Notes: generated from the sequence alone by a model not told the origin. A DNA stretch of 61,338 bases from Deltaproteobacteria bacterium (GCA_016190375.1 JACPQR010000052.1:1-61338); one strand, 5' to 3'; shown: positions 27,378-36,492, counted from the first letter of the stretch. Made by a program: numbers and translations.

Positions 27378-29588
27378 TCATATGTCCCAGACGCGCGAGC
27401 CGAACACCGCCTCGAGCGCCTCGTCGAGATTCCTGACGTAGCTGACGAGCCCCGTTGCGATGGCGCGGGGGATCGCGTCGCCGCCCTCCACGTCCGAGCG
27501 GTTCTCCGCCGGCAGCACGATCCGAGACAGGCCCTTGTGGAACGTGCCCGCGACCTTGTGCTCGGCATCGCCGATCCGGCGCACCGCCAGGATGTGACCG
27601 GCGTCCGTCACAACCGCGCCTGAGAGCGCGACGTTCTGCGGGACGGGCAGATCGAGGAAGACCGAAACGAGCGCGATCGCGACCGGCAGCCCCGCCGAGT
27701 TGCCGCTCGACAGCTCGTCCTCCTTCGTGCACTTGAACAGGTACCGATAGCTTGCCAGGTCCGCCACGCGGTGCGGGAACTTGCGCTGCACGTAGACCCG
27801 CGTCGCATCGAACAGATTGCCCAGCAGCGCCCGCAAGTCCGGAGCGAGGTTCCCGAGCATGTCGGCCGCGTCGAGGCGCCCGCCGCCGGCGTCCCCGGGG
27901 TCGACGGGGCGTCGCGAAGCCCAGACTTCGTGGATCAGTCCCTTCGGGCGTCCGAAGAGGTAGTAGGCGGCTGCCGCCTGAACGTGCCCGACATGCGCCA
28001 TCGGATTCGACTGCGCTGCCTCCAGCGCGGCCGCCCTGAGCTCGTGACCGCTCGCGAGCTCTCTCATCCCGAGCGGGCGCTCGAGCGCTGCGAGCCGCCG
28101 GAACGCGGAGGCGTCCATGGGCCGCCGCCGTGCCGAGTCGCGCAGCGCCTCGTAGACCTCGCGGCGCCGGGCGGGGTCGACGAGGAGCGCGGCGACGTCG
28201 GCGTCCTCGAGCGCGGGCAGCGCGCGGCCGAGGATCTCGGCCTGGAGCGACGGGTCGTCCTCCCTCCCGACCGCCTCGATCCAGGCTGCGCGAGCTCCAG
28301 CGAGGTCGCCCGTTCTTCGCCGCAGGTCGCCGAGGTACGTCCAGTCGCAGGCAGTGGCCCACTCGCCACGACAGATCTGTTCGAAGGACTCGCGCGCGCC
28401 GACCTCGTTTCCCGCCAAGAGGTCGAGCATGGCGACCTCCCGGACATCAGCCGTCGTCCGGCGGTGCTCGGCTCGTTCGTCCTCGGGGAAAGAGAGGCGC
28501 TCGATCTCCGCGACGCCGAAGCTCCTCAGCGAGGCTGCGCCCAGGAACTCATCGAGCGTCGGCCTGCCCATCCGCCGCTCGAACGCGGCCTGGTGACGCC
28601 GCCAGTACTCGCGCGCCGCATCGTGATTGGCGCGCCGCTCGTGGAGCCGCGCCAGCTTGCCCAGGAGGCTGTTCTTCACCAGACGCGTCTCGAGAAACTC
28701 GTAGACCTGCAGCGCCCGCTCCCACGCCGCGGCGTTCGGGCTCTTCTCGTAGAGGCGCACGAGGTACAGCAGTCGATCGAGGTCCGCGCCGAAGCCGGGG
28801 TGCTCGCCAAGCGCTTCGAGAGTTCGGCATGCTCCGGCCAGGTCTCCGCAGGCGTCCTGGATCGACGCCCTGGCGAGCACGGCCAGCTTGAAGAGATCCA
28901 GGTCTCGATGCGCTTCTCGGCGCGCCAGGCGATCGATCATCCGCAGGCCGTCGCCCGCACGGCCGTCGGAGACGAGCCGGAAGGCACGCTCGATCTCCTG
29001 CATCGCGAGGTGACGCCGGTCGGTCGGCATGTCGTGGACGACCGATTCGCCGGTTCTCCTGCGCGGATCCTGGGCGAGCTGGTGCAGCACTCCCAGGCTC
29101 CACATCGCGTGCTCGTTGTGCGCGCTCTGCGCCCTGACCCGTTCCCAGCAGGCGATCGCCTCCGACAGCTCGCCGCGCATGTGCTTGGCGCGTCCGAGGA
29201 GGCTCATCGCGTCGAGATCGTGCGGCGCGATCTGCAGCGCCTTCTGGATCTCCACCTCGGCGTCGTCGGGTCGTCCGACGGTCAAGAGCGTCCGCGCGAT
29301 CGCGAGCCGATCGTGGAGCCTGCCTGCTCGAGCCCGCCACAGGGCCTCGGCTTCGCTGGCGGACCGGGTGGCGTCGGCGTCGCGCCCGCCCGCGGCGTAC
29401 GCGCGCGCGAGGACCTCGAGCACCTCGGGCGACCGAGGGTGAGCACGCCGGACCTCCTGCAGGAAGGCCACCACGTCCTTCACGATGCGGGAGTCGCCGC
29501 ACAAGGCGGCACCGCGGCGAGAGGCCTCAGCGGGCCCGAGCTGGCCCCGATCGAACAGGTCCTCCAGCTCCGCTATCGCTGCCTTCAT
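27378..29588 (-). CDS. TPR protein with C-terminal Lon (S16) protease domain, no AAA+ domain
   Basis: 736-residue protein. The first 600 or so residues are helical repeats of TPR type (for example AEVEIQKALQIAPHDLDAMS and LHERRANHDAAREYW). The last about 120 residues match the Lon proteolytic domain: SGNSAGLPVA holds the nucleophile (Ser631) and GDAEHKVAG the general-base lysine (Lys678), with VALSGAVVTDAGHILAV and IVLPAEN as conserved strands. No Walker motif is present, so unfolding by ATP is not built in; TPRs may recruit substrate. It converges on the Hsp20 operon. TAGTAT lies 6 nt before the ATG with no Shine-Dalgarno sequence. Confidence 0.85.
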   Translation of the reverse strand: MKAAIAELEDLFDRGQLGPAEASRRGAALCGDSRIVKDVVAFLQEVRRAHPRSPEVLEVLARAYAAGGRDADATRSASEAEALWRARAGRLHDRLAIARTLLTVGRPDDAEVEIQKALQIAPHDLDAMSLLGRAKHMRGELSEAIACWERVRAQSAHNEHAMWSLGVLHQLAQDPRRRTGESVVHDMPTDRRHLAMQEIERAFRLVSDGRAGDGLRMIDRLARREAHRDLDLFKLAVLARASIQDACGDLAGACRTLEALGEHPGFGADLDRLLYLVRLYEKSPNAAAWERALQVYEFLETRLVKNSLLGKLARLHERRANHDAAREYWRRHQAAFERRMGRPTLDEFLGAASLRSFGVAEIERLSFPEDERAEHRRTTADVREVAMLDLLAGNEVGARESFEQICRGEWATACDWTYLGDLRRRTGDLAGARAAWIEAVGREDDPSLQAEILGRALPALEDADVAALLVDPARRREVYEALRDSARRRPMDASAFRRLAALERPLGMRELASGHELRAAALEAAQSNPMAHVGHVQAAAAYYLFGRPKGLIHEVWASRRPVDPGDAGGGRLDAADMLGNLAPDLRALLGNLFDATRVYVQRKFPHRVADLASYRYLFKCTKEDELSSGNSAGLPVAIALVSVFLDLPVPQNVALSGAVVTDAGHILAVRRIGDAEHKVAGTFHKGLSRIVLPAENRSDVEGGDAIPRAIATGLVSYVRNLDEALEAVFGSRVWDI

Positions 29589-29652
29589 GCGCCGATACTA
29601 CTGCAACCGATGTCAGAACGATAAAACGGTCACGCGGTCAGGGCAAGGAGCA

Positions 29653-30303
29653 TCAGTCGGGATCCTCGATCCGCCACACGCCGTCCTCGCGAACGAACTG
29701 TACCGTGAACCCTTCCGCGTACTGCATCGTGGCGCGATCGCCCGCCGTCTCGATCGGGTCGTCGAGGTGAGCCCGCAGGTTCTGGAGCAGCGCCATCGTC
29801 TTCGAGCGCTGTTCTCCCTCGAACATCGCGCGGATCTGGCCGATCGTCATCGTGCGGCGGTACTCGGACGGGACGAAGCTCAGGATCACGTCGTGCCGGC
29901 GGTACTCGAGGGCCCGGACGAAGGACCTGAGCGCGTCGCGCGGCGTCCGCTGAGAGTAGAACTCCAGAACGGGCGAGTCGATGCGCCAGGCGCCGCCCTC
30001 TATGATCATCGTCAGCTCGTCGCCCATGCCGTAGTGCAGGCGTGCGGTGATGGTCGCCTCGTCCGAGGCGCGCGAGAGCGCCGCGATCGTCTCGCGCACC
30101 TCTTGTGGGTTGTCGCGCATCGCCCGGCGGAACTCGGAGGGCGTGACCTGGCGGCGGAACTCCTCGGACATGAGCCTGTACGCGTCGTCGTGCCGGCCCG
30201 CGGCGAGGGCGTGCGAGTACGCGGCGAGGACGTCCTGGGGCCGCGTCGCGGCGGGCGCGCACCCCGAGGTGAAGAGGGCGAGGACGATGGCGAGACCGCG
30301 CAT
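29653..30303 (-). CDS. Lipoprotein, function unknown
   Basis: 216-residue lipoprotein. The signal (MRGLAIVLALFTSGC) ends in a good lipobox. The mature part has two similar halves, each with a helical YxxALAxGRxDDAYRLMSEEF-type stretch and a beta strand ending in WRI(D/E), resembling duplicated NTF2-like or DUF4878-like folds that bind small ligands or serve as periplasmic scaffolds. The identity is not certain. TATCCT lies 11 nt ahead of the ATG. It could be co-transcribed after pyk (59-nt gap). Confidence 0.7.
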   Translation of the reverse strand: MRGLAIVLALFTSGCAPAATRPQDVLAAYSHALAAGRHDDAYRLMSEEFRRQVTPSEFRRAMRDNPQEVRETIAALSRASDEATITARLHYGMGDELTMIIEGGAWRIDSPVLEFYSQRTPRDALRSFVRALEYRRHDVILSFVPSEYRRTMTIGQIRAMFEGEQRSKTMALLQNLRAHLDDPIETAGDRATMQYAEGFTVQFVREDGVWRIEDPD

Positions 30304-30362
30304 CAGACGGCCGCAGGATAGTGGGCGCACCCCGTCGGGTCAACGAAGGGAGCGCGACGAGG

Positions 30363-31793
30363 TCAGACCGCGACGACGACCTCCATCCGTGCCGCGACAG
30401 CCTCCTCGAGCCCCTTGCCCGAGACGATGACGATCCGGTCACCGCTACGCACGCCGGCCTCGTTCTCCACGTGATCGACGGCGCGCCAGCGGCACTCGGC
30501 CAGGGACTCGACCGATCCGAGCGCGACGGCCGTGACGCCCCATACGAGCGCGAGTCGGCGCGCGACCATGTCGGACGCGGTGAAGCCGAAGATGGCGCAC
30601 CTGGGCCGCAGCGCGGCCACCGCCCTCACCATCGCGCCCGACGCGGAGATGACTCCGATCACGCCTGCGCCGACCTCCTCGGCCGCCACCACGCCCGCTG
30701 CGGCCACGGCCATCGCGTCGCCCTCCATGCCGGCGGCCAGGTGGCGGTCGCCCCGCCGCCCGAGCTCGCGCGACCGGGCGACCAGCTCGGTGCGCTGGAT
30801 GATCCGATCCATGATCGTGACGGCTTCCACGGGGTAGCGACCGACCGAGGTCTCGGCAGAGAGCATCACCGCATCGGTGCCGTCGAGCACCGCGTTCGCC
30901 ACGTCGGCGGCCTCCGCGCGCGTGGGACGTGGGCTGTCCGTCATGCTCTGGAGCATCTCGGTCGCGGTGATCACGGGCTTCGCCGCCGCGTTCGCGCGTC
31001 TGATGATCTCCTTCTGGAACACGGGCACGGACTCGATCGACGTCTCGAGCGCGAGGTCGCCCCGGGCGACCATCACCCCGTCGCACGCTTCGAGGATCGC
31101 GTCGAGGTCGTCGACCGCCTCCTGCTTCTCGATCTTCGCCAGGACTGGAGTGTCCGCGCCGAGCGAGCCGATGAGCGCCTTGGTGATCCGGATGTCGTGC
31201 GCCTTCCTGACGAACGACAGCGCCACGAGGTCGACGCCGGCCTCCACGGCCCAGCGAAGGTCCTCGCGGTCCTTCTCCGTCAACGAGGGAATGTGGGCCC
31301 CGATCCCCGGCGAGGTGAAGCCCTTGTGCTCGCCCAGCGGCCCTCCCTCGACCACCTCGGTGAGGACGCGGCCCGGCTCCGCCTCGACCACGCGCAGCGT
31401 GATGCGGCCGTCGTCGAGGAGGATCGACGCACCAGGACGCAGCTCGGCCAGGATCGCGGGATTGTTGCACGAGATCTCGGTCGCCGTGCCCTCGACGTCC
31501 GCGGCCACGACGGCGAGCCGCCCGCCGGTCTCGATCTGGACCGGGCCTCCGCCGCGCAGGCGCCCGATGCGGATCTTCGGTCCGCCGAGGTCGGCCATCA
31601 CGGCGACGTTCTTGCCGAGGTCCGCCGCGACCGCGCGCGACGCGGCGAGTAGCTGCACGTGCTGGGCTCGCGTCCCGTGGGACATGTTGAGCCGGACCAC
31701 GTCCACGCCGGCGGCAACGAGCGCCTCGAGCGTTCGCGGGGACTCGGTGGCGGGGCCGAGCGTCGCGACGATCTTGACGCGAGAGTGGTCCAT
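30363..31793 (-). CDS. pyk: Pyruvate kinase
   Basis: Transfers phosphate from phosphoenolpyruvate to ADP in the last step of glycolysis. 476 residues, standard length. Visible signatures: KIVATLGPA at the start, VRLNMSHG, the active-site block VLAKIEKQEAVDDLD, MVARGDLALE, TATEMLQSM with the following PTRAEAADVANAVLDGTDAVMLS (written here in parts), and a C-terminal regulatory domain. TACACT lies 10 nt before ATG 31793, and no Shine-Dalgarno sequence is seen. Confidence 0.96.
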   Translation of the reverse strand: MDHSRVKIVATLGPATESPRTLEALVAAGVDVVRLNMSHGTRAQHVQLLAASRAVAADLGKNVAVMADLGGPKIRIGRLRGGGPVQIETGGRLAVVAADVEGTATEISCNNPAILAELRPGASILLDDGRITLRVVEAEPGRVLTEVVEGGPLGEHKGFTSPGIGAHIPSLTEKDREDLRWAVEAGVDLVALSFVRKAHDIRITKALIGSLGADTPVLAKIEKQEAVDDLDAILEACDGVMVARGDLALETSIESVPVFQKEIIRRANAAAKPVITATEMLQSMTDSPRPTRAEAADVANAVLDGTDAVMLSAETSVGRYPVEAVTIMDRIIQRTELVARSRELGRRGDRHLAAGMEGDAMAVAAAGVVAAEEVGAGVIGVISASGAMVRAVAALRPRCAIFGFTASDMVARRLALVWGVTAVALGSVESLAECRWRAVDHVENEAGVRSGDRIVIVSGKGLEEAVAARMEVVVAV

Positions 31794-31826
31794 TGCCGCG
31801 GGGAGTGTACCCGGGACCGCCGTTCG

Positions 31827-31854
31827 TTGACAGCGCTCGCGGCTGCCCTACATC
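31827..31854 (+). promoter_or_regulatory. Candidate promoter of the haem A operon
   Basis: Perfect TTGACA (31827-31832), 16-nt spacer, TACATC (31849-31854). It lies about 90 bp before ctaA in the gap between divergent pyk and ctaA. The -10 is weak, so this is only a candidate. Confidence 0.4.
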
Positions 31855-31943
31855 CGAACCATGGGAATGTGCCGGCTCCCCCTTCTCTCGCCGTCGGTTG
31901 TGGCGGCCGGAGGAGTGGCTAGCTTGGCGCGCGGCGCCGCCCG

Positions 31944-32900
31944 ATGATCCGTCCCGTCGCAATTGGCCTCTGCATCGCAACGCTGCTCCTCATCGTCTGG
32001 GGCGGCGCGGTGCACGCGACCGGATCGGGCCTCGCCTGCGGCGACCAGTGGCCCCTGTGTCACGAGGTCGCTCGGGCGGCCCGCGGCGAGCCCGTCCTGC
32101 CCACGCTGATGCCGCGGATGGTGGGCGGCGTGGCGGTCGAGCACGGGCACCGGGTGTTCGCCGCCCTCGTCGGGCTCGGCACGATCGCCTTCGTCTTCCT
32201 CGCGTTTCGGCGCCCAGACCGGCGGCTTCGCGCCTGGGCGCTGGTGGCGCTAGGCCTCGTCATCGCGCAGGGGCTCCTCGGCGCGCTGACCGTCCGGCTC
32301 CGCCTGCCGGGGATCGTCTCGACCGGTCACCTCTGTCTGTCGATGGCGTTCCTCGGGACGATGATCTTTCTCGCCAACCGAACCCGCCCGCCGGGCCGGA
32401 CGGCGGGCTTGCCGCGAACGGCCGCGGTCATCTCCTTCGTCCTCGTGTGCGCCGAGATCTTCCTGGGCGCAGTCGTGCGCCACACCGGAGCGGGTCCGGT
32501 GTGCGCGGCGCAGTTCCCGATGTGCAACGGGCAGTGGATCCCCGACGGCGCCCAGGGGCTGACGCAGCTCGCGCATCGTGTGCTGGCGCTCGTGGTTCTC
32601 GGGGCCGTCGTCTGGGGCGCGGCGCGCGCCGCGCGGACCGCGCGCGAAGGCGGCCGGCCCGGCGCGCGGCTCCTCGCGCTGGCCGCGCCCTGCCTCGCGG
32701 CCGTGCAAGTGGGCCTCGGCGTCGCCACGGTCCTGACAGGCATCCAGCCGGTGATGGCCGTTCTTCACCTCGGCGTCGGCGCTCTCTTCTTCGTCGACCA
32801 GCTCGCGCTCGTCCTGTCCCTCGGGCCCGCGGCGGCGCCCGCCGCGGTCGGGGCCGTCACCGAGCCGGCGCCGATCCCGGCGCTTGGAGCCAGCGCGTGA
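31944..32900 (+). CDS. ctaA: Haem A synthase (CtaA/Cox15)
   Basis: 318-residue integral membrane protein with about eight helices in two similar halves. Each half carries the haem-ligand pattern: EHGHRVFA and HLCLSMAF in the first, LAHRVLALVV and LHLGVGALFF in the second. The extracytoplasmic cysteine pairs (ACGDQWPLC and VCAAQFPMC) are typical of CtaA. It oxidises the C8 methyl of haem O to make haem A for aa3-type oxidases. The stop overlaps the ctaB start (GTGA), forming an operon. Confidence 0.92.
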   Translation: MIRPVAIGLCIATLLLIVWGGAVHATGSGLACGDQWPLCHEVARAARGEPVLPTLMPRMVGGVAVEHGHRVFAALVGLGTIAFVFLAFRRPDRRLRAWALVALGLVIAQGLLGALTVRLRLPGIVSTGHLCLSMAFLGTMIFLANRTRPPGRTAGLPRTAAVISFVLVCAEIFLGAVVRHTGAGPVCAAQFPMCNGQWIPDGAQGLTQLAHRVLALVVLGAVVWGAARAARTAREGGRPGARLLALAAPCLAAVQVGLGVATVLTGIQPVMAVLHLGVGALFFVDQLALVLSLGPAAAPAAVGAVTEPAPIPALGASA

Positions 32901-33748
32901 GCGTCCGCGACTTCGCCGCGCTCGCGAAGCCCAGGGTGACCTCCCTCGTCCTCGTCACCACCGCGGGAGGCATGTGGCTCTCGCCTGGAGCGTTGCCCGT
33001 CTGGCGTGCGGGCCTCGTGCTCCTGGGCACCGCGCTGGCCGTGGCCTCCGCCAACACCCTCAACTGCTGGCTCGAACGGGACGTCGACGCTCGGATGGCC
33101 CGCACGAGGAATAGACCGCTTCCCGCGGGCCGGCTGTCGCCGCGAGCCGCTCTGGTCTTTGGTCTGGTTCTCGGGCTCCTGTCGGTTCCGCTCCTGGCCG
33201 CATCGGCGAATGGCCTGACGGCGCTCCTGGGTGCGGGCGCGATCGTCAGCTACGTCGGGATCTACACGCCGATGAAGCTCAGGAGCCCCAAGGCCTTGCT
33301 CGTCGGGGCCGTGCCGGGGGCTCTGCCGCCGCTCCTCGGCTGGACCGCCGTCTCGGGTCGCCTGGACCCGGCCGGCCTCGTCCTGTTCGCGATCGTCTTC
33401 CTCTGGCAGCTCCCTCACTTCATCGCGATCGCGATCGCGCGAAAGGAGGAGTACGCGGCGGCAGGGATACGCGTCGGACCGGTCGTCAGAGGCGACAGGC
33501 TCTCCAAGATCCACGCGACCCTCTGGACCGCCGCGCTCGTGCCCGTGACGATGCTGCTCGTGCCGCTGGGCGTGGCCGGAACCGGCTACCTCGTCGTCGC
33601 GGCGATCCTCGGCGCCACCTTCCTGGCGTGGACGATCGCTGGTCTCCGGACGCCTCGGCACCGTGCCTGGGCCACGGGTCTGTTCCGGTTCTCCCTCGCG
33701 TACTTGACGCTCCTGTTCGTCGCGCTCGGGGTCTTCGCGGTCAGATGA
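32897..33748 (+). CDS. ctaB: Protohaem IX farnesyltransferase (haem O synthase)
   Basis: 283-residue UbiA-family membrane prenyltransferase that adds a farnesyl group to haem B. The first Asp-rich motif is NCWLERDVDARMARTRNRPLP region (shown here as its 20-residue core NCWLERDVDARMARTRNRPL), followed by Tyr-rich YTPMKLRSP and a second motif near WQLPHFIAIA. Seven to nine hydrophobic helices. GTG 32897 overlaps the ctaA stop. Its product haem O is the substrate of CtaA, so the pair is functionally and translationally linked. Confidence 0.94.
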   Translation: MSVRDFAALAKPRVTSLVLVTTAGGMWLSPGALPVWRAGLVLLGTALAVASANTLNCWLERDVDARMARTRNRPLPAGRLSPRAALVFGLVLGLLSVPLLAASANGLTALLGAGAIVSYVGIYTPMKLRSPKALLVGAVPGALPPLLGWTAVSGRLDPAGLVLFAIVFLWQLPHFIAIAIARKEEYAAAGIRVGPVVRGDRLSKIHATLWTAALVPVTMLLVPLGVAGTGYLVVAAILGATFLAWTIAGLRTPRHRAWATGLFRFSLAYLTLLFVALGVFAVR

Positions 33749-34176
33749 GCCTCGCCCAGACGGTGGGTGACGTCCTCGCGCCCCTGAACGCGATCCTCAA
33801 CGCGACCAGCGCCACGCTCGTCCTCTTCGGCTTCGCCGCGGTCCGGCGGAAGGACACCGCCGCACACTCGAGGGCCATGATGGCCGCGTTCTTCACATCG
33901 TCGCTCTTCCTCGCGAGCTACGTGACCCGCTGGGCGCTGACGGGAACGCATCGGTTCCCCGGCGATGGCTGGTTGAAGGTCGCCTATCTGGCGATCCTGT
34001 CGAGCCACATGCTCCTGGCGATCGTCACGGTTCCACTGGTCCTGAGGACGATCTCCCTGGGCCGTCGAGCGCGCTACCCCGAGCACAGGAGGACCGGTCG
34101 GTGGACGCTGCCGATCTGGACGTACGTCTCCGTGACCGGCGTCCTCGTCTACGTGATGCTCTACCACGTCGCCTAG
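33745..34176 (+). CDS. DUF420 membrane protein
   Basis: 143-residue membrane protein with four helices, of the DUF420 family often found beside haem A and cytochrome oxidase assembly genes. Conserved features visible are HSRAMMAAFFTSSLFLASY, FLASYVTRW and HMLLAIVTVPLVL, with histidines that could bind metal or haem. The start overlaps the ctaB stop by 4 nt. The C-terminal stop overlaps the convergent SCO gene. Probable role in oxidase assembly, by context. Confidence 0.87.
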   Translation: MSLAQTVGDVLAPLNAILNATSATLVLFGFAAVRRKDTAAHSRAMMAAFFTSSLFLASYVTRWALTGTHRFPGDGWLKVAYLAILSSHMLLAIVTVPLVLRTISLGRRARYPEHRRTGRWTLPIWTYVSVTGVLVYVMLYHVA

Positions 34177-34817
34177 CGCTCGTTGACCACGAGCCCGACG
34201 TCGGACATCAACCGGTCGACCGCGCTCGGCTCCGTCGAGCCGTAGTAGCCACGAATCCGGAGCCGCCGATCCACGAGGACCAGATGGGTGCCGTGGAAGA
34301 CGCTGGCGAAGTCGCTGCGATCGATCGCGCCCGCCTCGTCCCTGCCCATGCCGATCTTGAGGCCCGACACCACGGTGCGCTGAACGTCGGCGAAGGACCC
34401 GGTCAAGAACGTCCACCGGCGGCCGACTCGGTGCCGGCTCGCGAGCTCGGCCAGCTTGGAAGGCGTGTCGTGGTCGGGGTCGACGCTGAAGGTGACCAGG
34501 TGGAAGGCGTCTGCCAGGTTCCGGCTGCGGTGCTGGATCTTTCCCATCGTCGCGGTCAGGGCGGGACAGATGGTCGGGCACCGGGTGAACACGAAGTCCG
34601 CGACCCAGACCTTGCCCTGGAGCTGGCGGCTGCCGAAGGGCTCGCCGTGCTGGTCCCTGAGCGTGAACGCCGCGAGCTGGCCGAGCACGGGGAGGGGAGG
34701 CGGAGCTTCGCGCCGGATCGCGCGGGCGACAGGCCAACCGAACGCGACGGCGACGAAGACCACCCACGAGATCGGCTTGCCTACCAGGTCTGCGAGGAGC
34801 GCACCACGACGCGGCAT
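34173..34817 (-). CDS. SCO1/SenC copper chaperone
   Basis: 214-residue membrane-anchored thioredoxin-fold protein that delivers copper to the CuA site of oxidase subunit II. One N-terminal helix (about 15-33) is followed by the SCO domain with the copper site CPTIC (Cys80, Cys84) and a downstream histidine in FHGTHLVLVD (His175). TFSVDPDHDTP is also typical. It is on the opposite strand to its neighbours yet embedded among oxidase genes. Confidence 0.92.
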   Translation of the reverse strand: MPRRGALLADLVGKPISWVVFVAVAFGWPVARAIRREAPPPLPVLGQLAAFTLRDQHGEPFGSRQLQGKVWVADFVFTRCPTICPALTATMGKIQHRSRNLADAFHLVTFSVDPDHDTPSKLAELASRHRVGRRWTFLTGSFADVQRTVVSGLKIGMGRDEAGAIDRSDFASVFHGTHLVLVDRRLRIRGYYGSTEPSAVDRLMSDVGLVVNER

Positions 34818-34918
34818 CGTCGCATCAAGCTAGGGCGGCCGAGCCGCGCCGTCAAAATCTGTCGCCGCCCCCTTGCCGGACGGGCGATCCGCCCTAAGTG
34901 GACGTGAGGTTGCCGAGC

Positions 34919-35593
34919 ATGAGCGCGTCTGCCGCCCTCACCACGCCGCAAGACCACGACGACCACCACCTGGCCGCGAAGGCCTGGCCCGAGGACCCGC
35001 ACTTCGGGGTCGCCTCGGCCGGGAAGATCGGGATGTGGATCTTCCTGCTCTCCGACTGCCTGTCCTTCGCGGGGCTTCTCCTGGCCTATGGGATCCTCAG
35101 GGGAGGAGCGGACACCTGGAGACACGCGGGCGAGCCCTCTCTGGGCATCACCTTCACGGCGTTTCTCACGTTCCTCTTGATCTGCTCGAGCGTCACGATG
35201 GTCTTTGCGTATGCGGCGGCCCTCGACGGCAACCGTTCGCAGGCCGTCCGCTACCTCGGGCTCACCGTGCTCGGGGGGGTGCTGTTCCTGTGCGGGCAGA
35301 TGCAGGAGTACTTCGGGATCCTCCACTTCGTGTTCGGAAGCGAGGGGCTGGTCGCGGAGGGCCTGCATTTCGGGAGGAGCCACTACGCGACGACCTTCTT
35401 CTGCATCACCGGCTTCCACGGGATGCACGTCTTCGCCGGCGTAACGTACCTGACCGTGATCCTCGTACGCACGGCGAAGGGGAAATACGACGCCGGCCGC
35501 GTCGACCACATCGAGATCGCGGGACTGTTCTGGCACTTCGTCGATCTGATCTGGATCCTCGTCTTCACGCTCGTCTACCTGATCCCGGAGTGA
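34919..35593 (+). CDS. Cytochrome c oxidase subunit III
   Basis: 224-residue membrane protein with five to six helices. The N-terminus is His/Asp-rich (DHDDHHL). Family motifs: GMWIFLLSDCLSFAGLLL, the Glu-containing helix GQMQEYFGILH, CITGFHGMHVFAGVTYL and the closing FWHFVDLIWILVFTLVYL. Part of a haem-copper oxidase. ATG 34919 has GTGAGG 9 nt upstream; GTG 34898 is an alternative start. Subunits I and II are not next to it and do not occur in this window. Confidence 0.92.
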   Translation: MSASAALTTPQDHDDHHLAAKAWPEDPHFGVASAGKIGMWIFLLSDCLSFAGLLLAYGILRGGADTWRHAGEPSLGITFTAFLTFLLICSSVTMVFAYAAALDGNRSQAVRYLGLTVLGGVLFLCGQMQEYFGILHFVFGSEGLVAEGLHFGRSHYATTFFCITGFHGMHVFAGVTYLTVILVRTAKGKYDAGRVDHIEIAGLFWHFVDLIWILVFTLVYLIPE

Positions 35594-35597
35594 GCGA

Positions 35598-35891
35598 GTG
35601 AGCACTGCGCACGCACGGAGCAAGAGGGAGTACTGGAAGGTCTTCGTCGCCCTCGGCGTCCTGACCCTCCTCGAGGTCGGCGTCGCGAAGATGCCCGGCA
35701 TCGGGAAGCCAGCGACGATCGCGGCGCTCGTGCTGCTCGCCGTCGCGAAGGCCGCCTGCGTCGGGCTCTTCTACATGCACCTCAGGCACGAGACCCGGGT
35801 GCTCAAGCTCACGGTCGCGATCCCCATGGCCGTACCCGCGCTCTACGCGCTCGTCCTGGTCAGCGAGGCGGCCTGGAGGCTCCTGGGATGA
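35598..35891 (+). CDS. Cytochrome c oxidase subunit IV-type small membrane protein
   Basis: 97 residues with three hydrophobic helices. YWKVFVALGVLTLLEVGVA and VAKAACVGLFYMHLRHETR match the prokaryotic oxidase subunit IV (CtaF/CyoD-like) family. It starts with GTG 4 nt after subunit III and ends overlapping the next gene by 4 nt, so it belongs to the same operon and complex. Confidence 0.88.
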   Translation: MSTAHARSKREYWKVFVALGVLTLLEVGVAKMPGIGKPATIAALVLLAVAKAACVGLFYMHLRHETRVLKLTVAIPMAVPALYALVLVSEAAWRLLG

Positions 35892-36490
35892 CCGATGCAG
35901 TGATGGGCGAACTGGTGCCGTACCGCTCGCCGCGAGCTCACGCCGACAGGACCTCGCGGCTGGGCATGGTGATCTTCCTGGCCTCGTGGGCCATGCTGTT
36001 CGCGGCGCTCTTCTTCGTCTACGGCATGATCCGGGCGCGCGCCGACGTCTGGCCTCCCGCCGGCGCTCCGCGGTTGCCGATCGCCCTGCCCGCCCTGGCA
36101 ACTGTCGTTCTGGCTTCCTCGAGCGCGGCGCTGGTGCGCTCGCTCGCCTTGCTCGAGCGTGGCAGGGTGCGCTCGGCGAGCCTGGCCCTCGGCGCCGCGC
36201 TGGTCCTGGGCACCGTCTTCCTCGTGGTTCAGACCACAGTGTGGCGGTCGGTCCATGCCGCGGGCCTCGAGCCAGCGACCGGTCCGTACGGCTCGGCGTT
36301 CTACTCGCTCACCGGGCTGCACGCGGCGCACGTGGTCGTGGGCCTGGTCGCCCTCGCGGCGCTGGTCATCGGGGCCCTGCGAGGCTCGTACGGCCCGGCG
36401 CGCCTCCTCCCGATCCGGCTATGGGCCATGTACTGGCACTTCGTGGGTGTCGTGTGGCTGCTCTTGTACGTGACCGTGTACCTGGTGTGA
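35888..36490 (+). CDS. Second oxidase subunit III-like protein
   Basis: 200-residue membrane protein with five helices and the subunit III pattern: RTSRLGMVIFLASWAMLFAA, the SLTGLHAAHVVVGLVALA helix and a C-terminal MYWHFVGVVWLLLYVTVYL. It is diverged from the subunit III encoded two genes upstream. Two subunit III-like proteins in one operon could reflect a duplicated or split arrangement of the oxidase. The next gene overlaps or abuts its stop. Confidence 0.88.
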   Translation: MTDAVMGELVPYRSPRAHADRTSRLGMVIFLASWAMLFAALFFVYGMIRARADVWPPAGAPRLPIALPALATVVLASSSAALVRSLALLERGRVRSASLALGAALVLGTVFLVVQTTVWRSVHAAGLEPATGPYGSAFYSLTGLHAAHVVVGLVALAALVIGALRGSYGPARLLPIRLWAMYWHFVGVVWLLLYVTVYLV

Positions 36491-36492
36491 TC

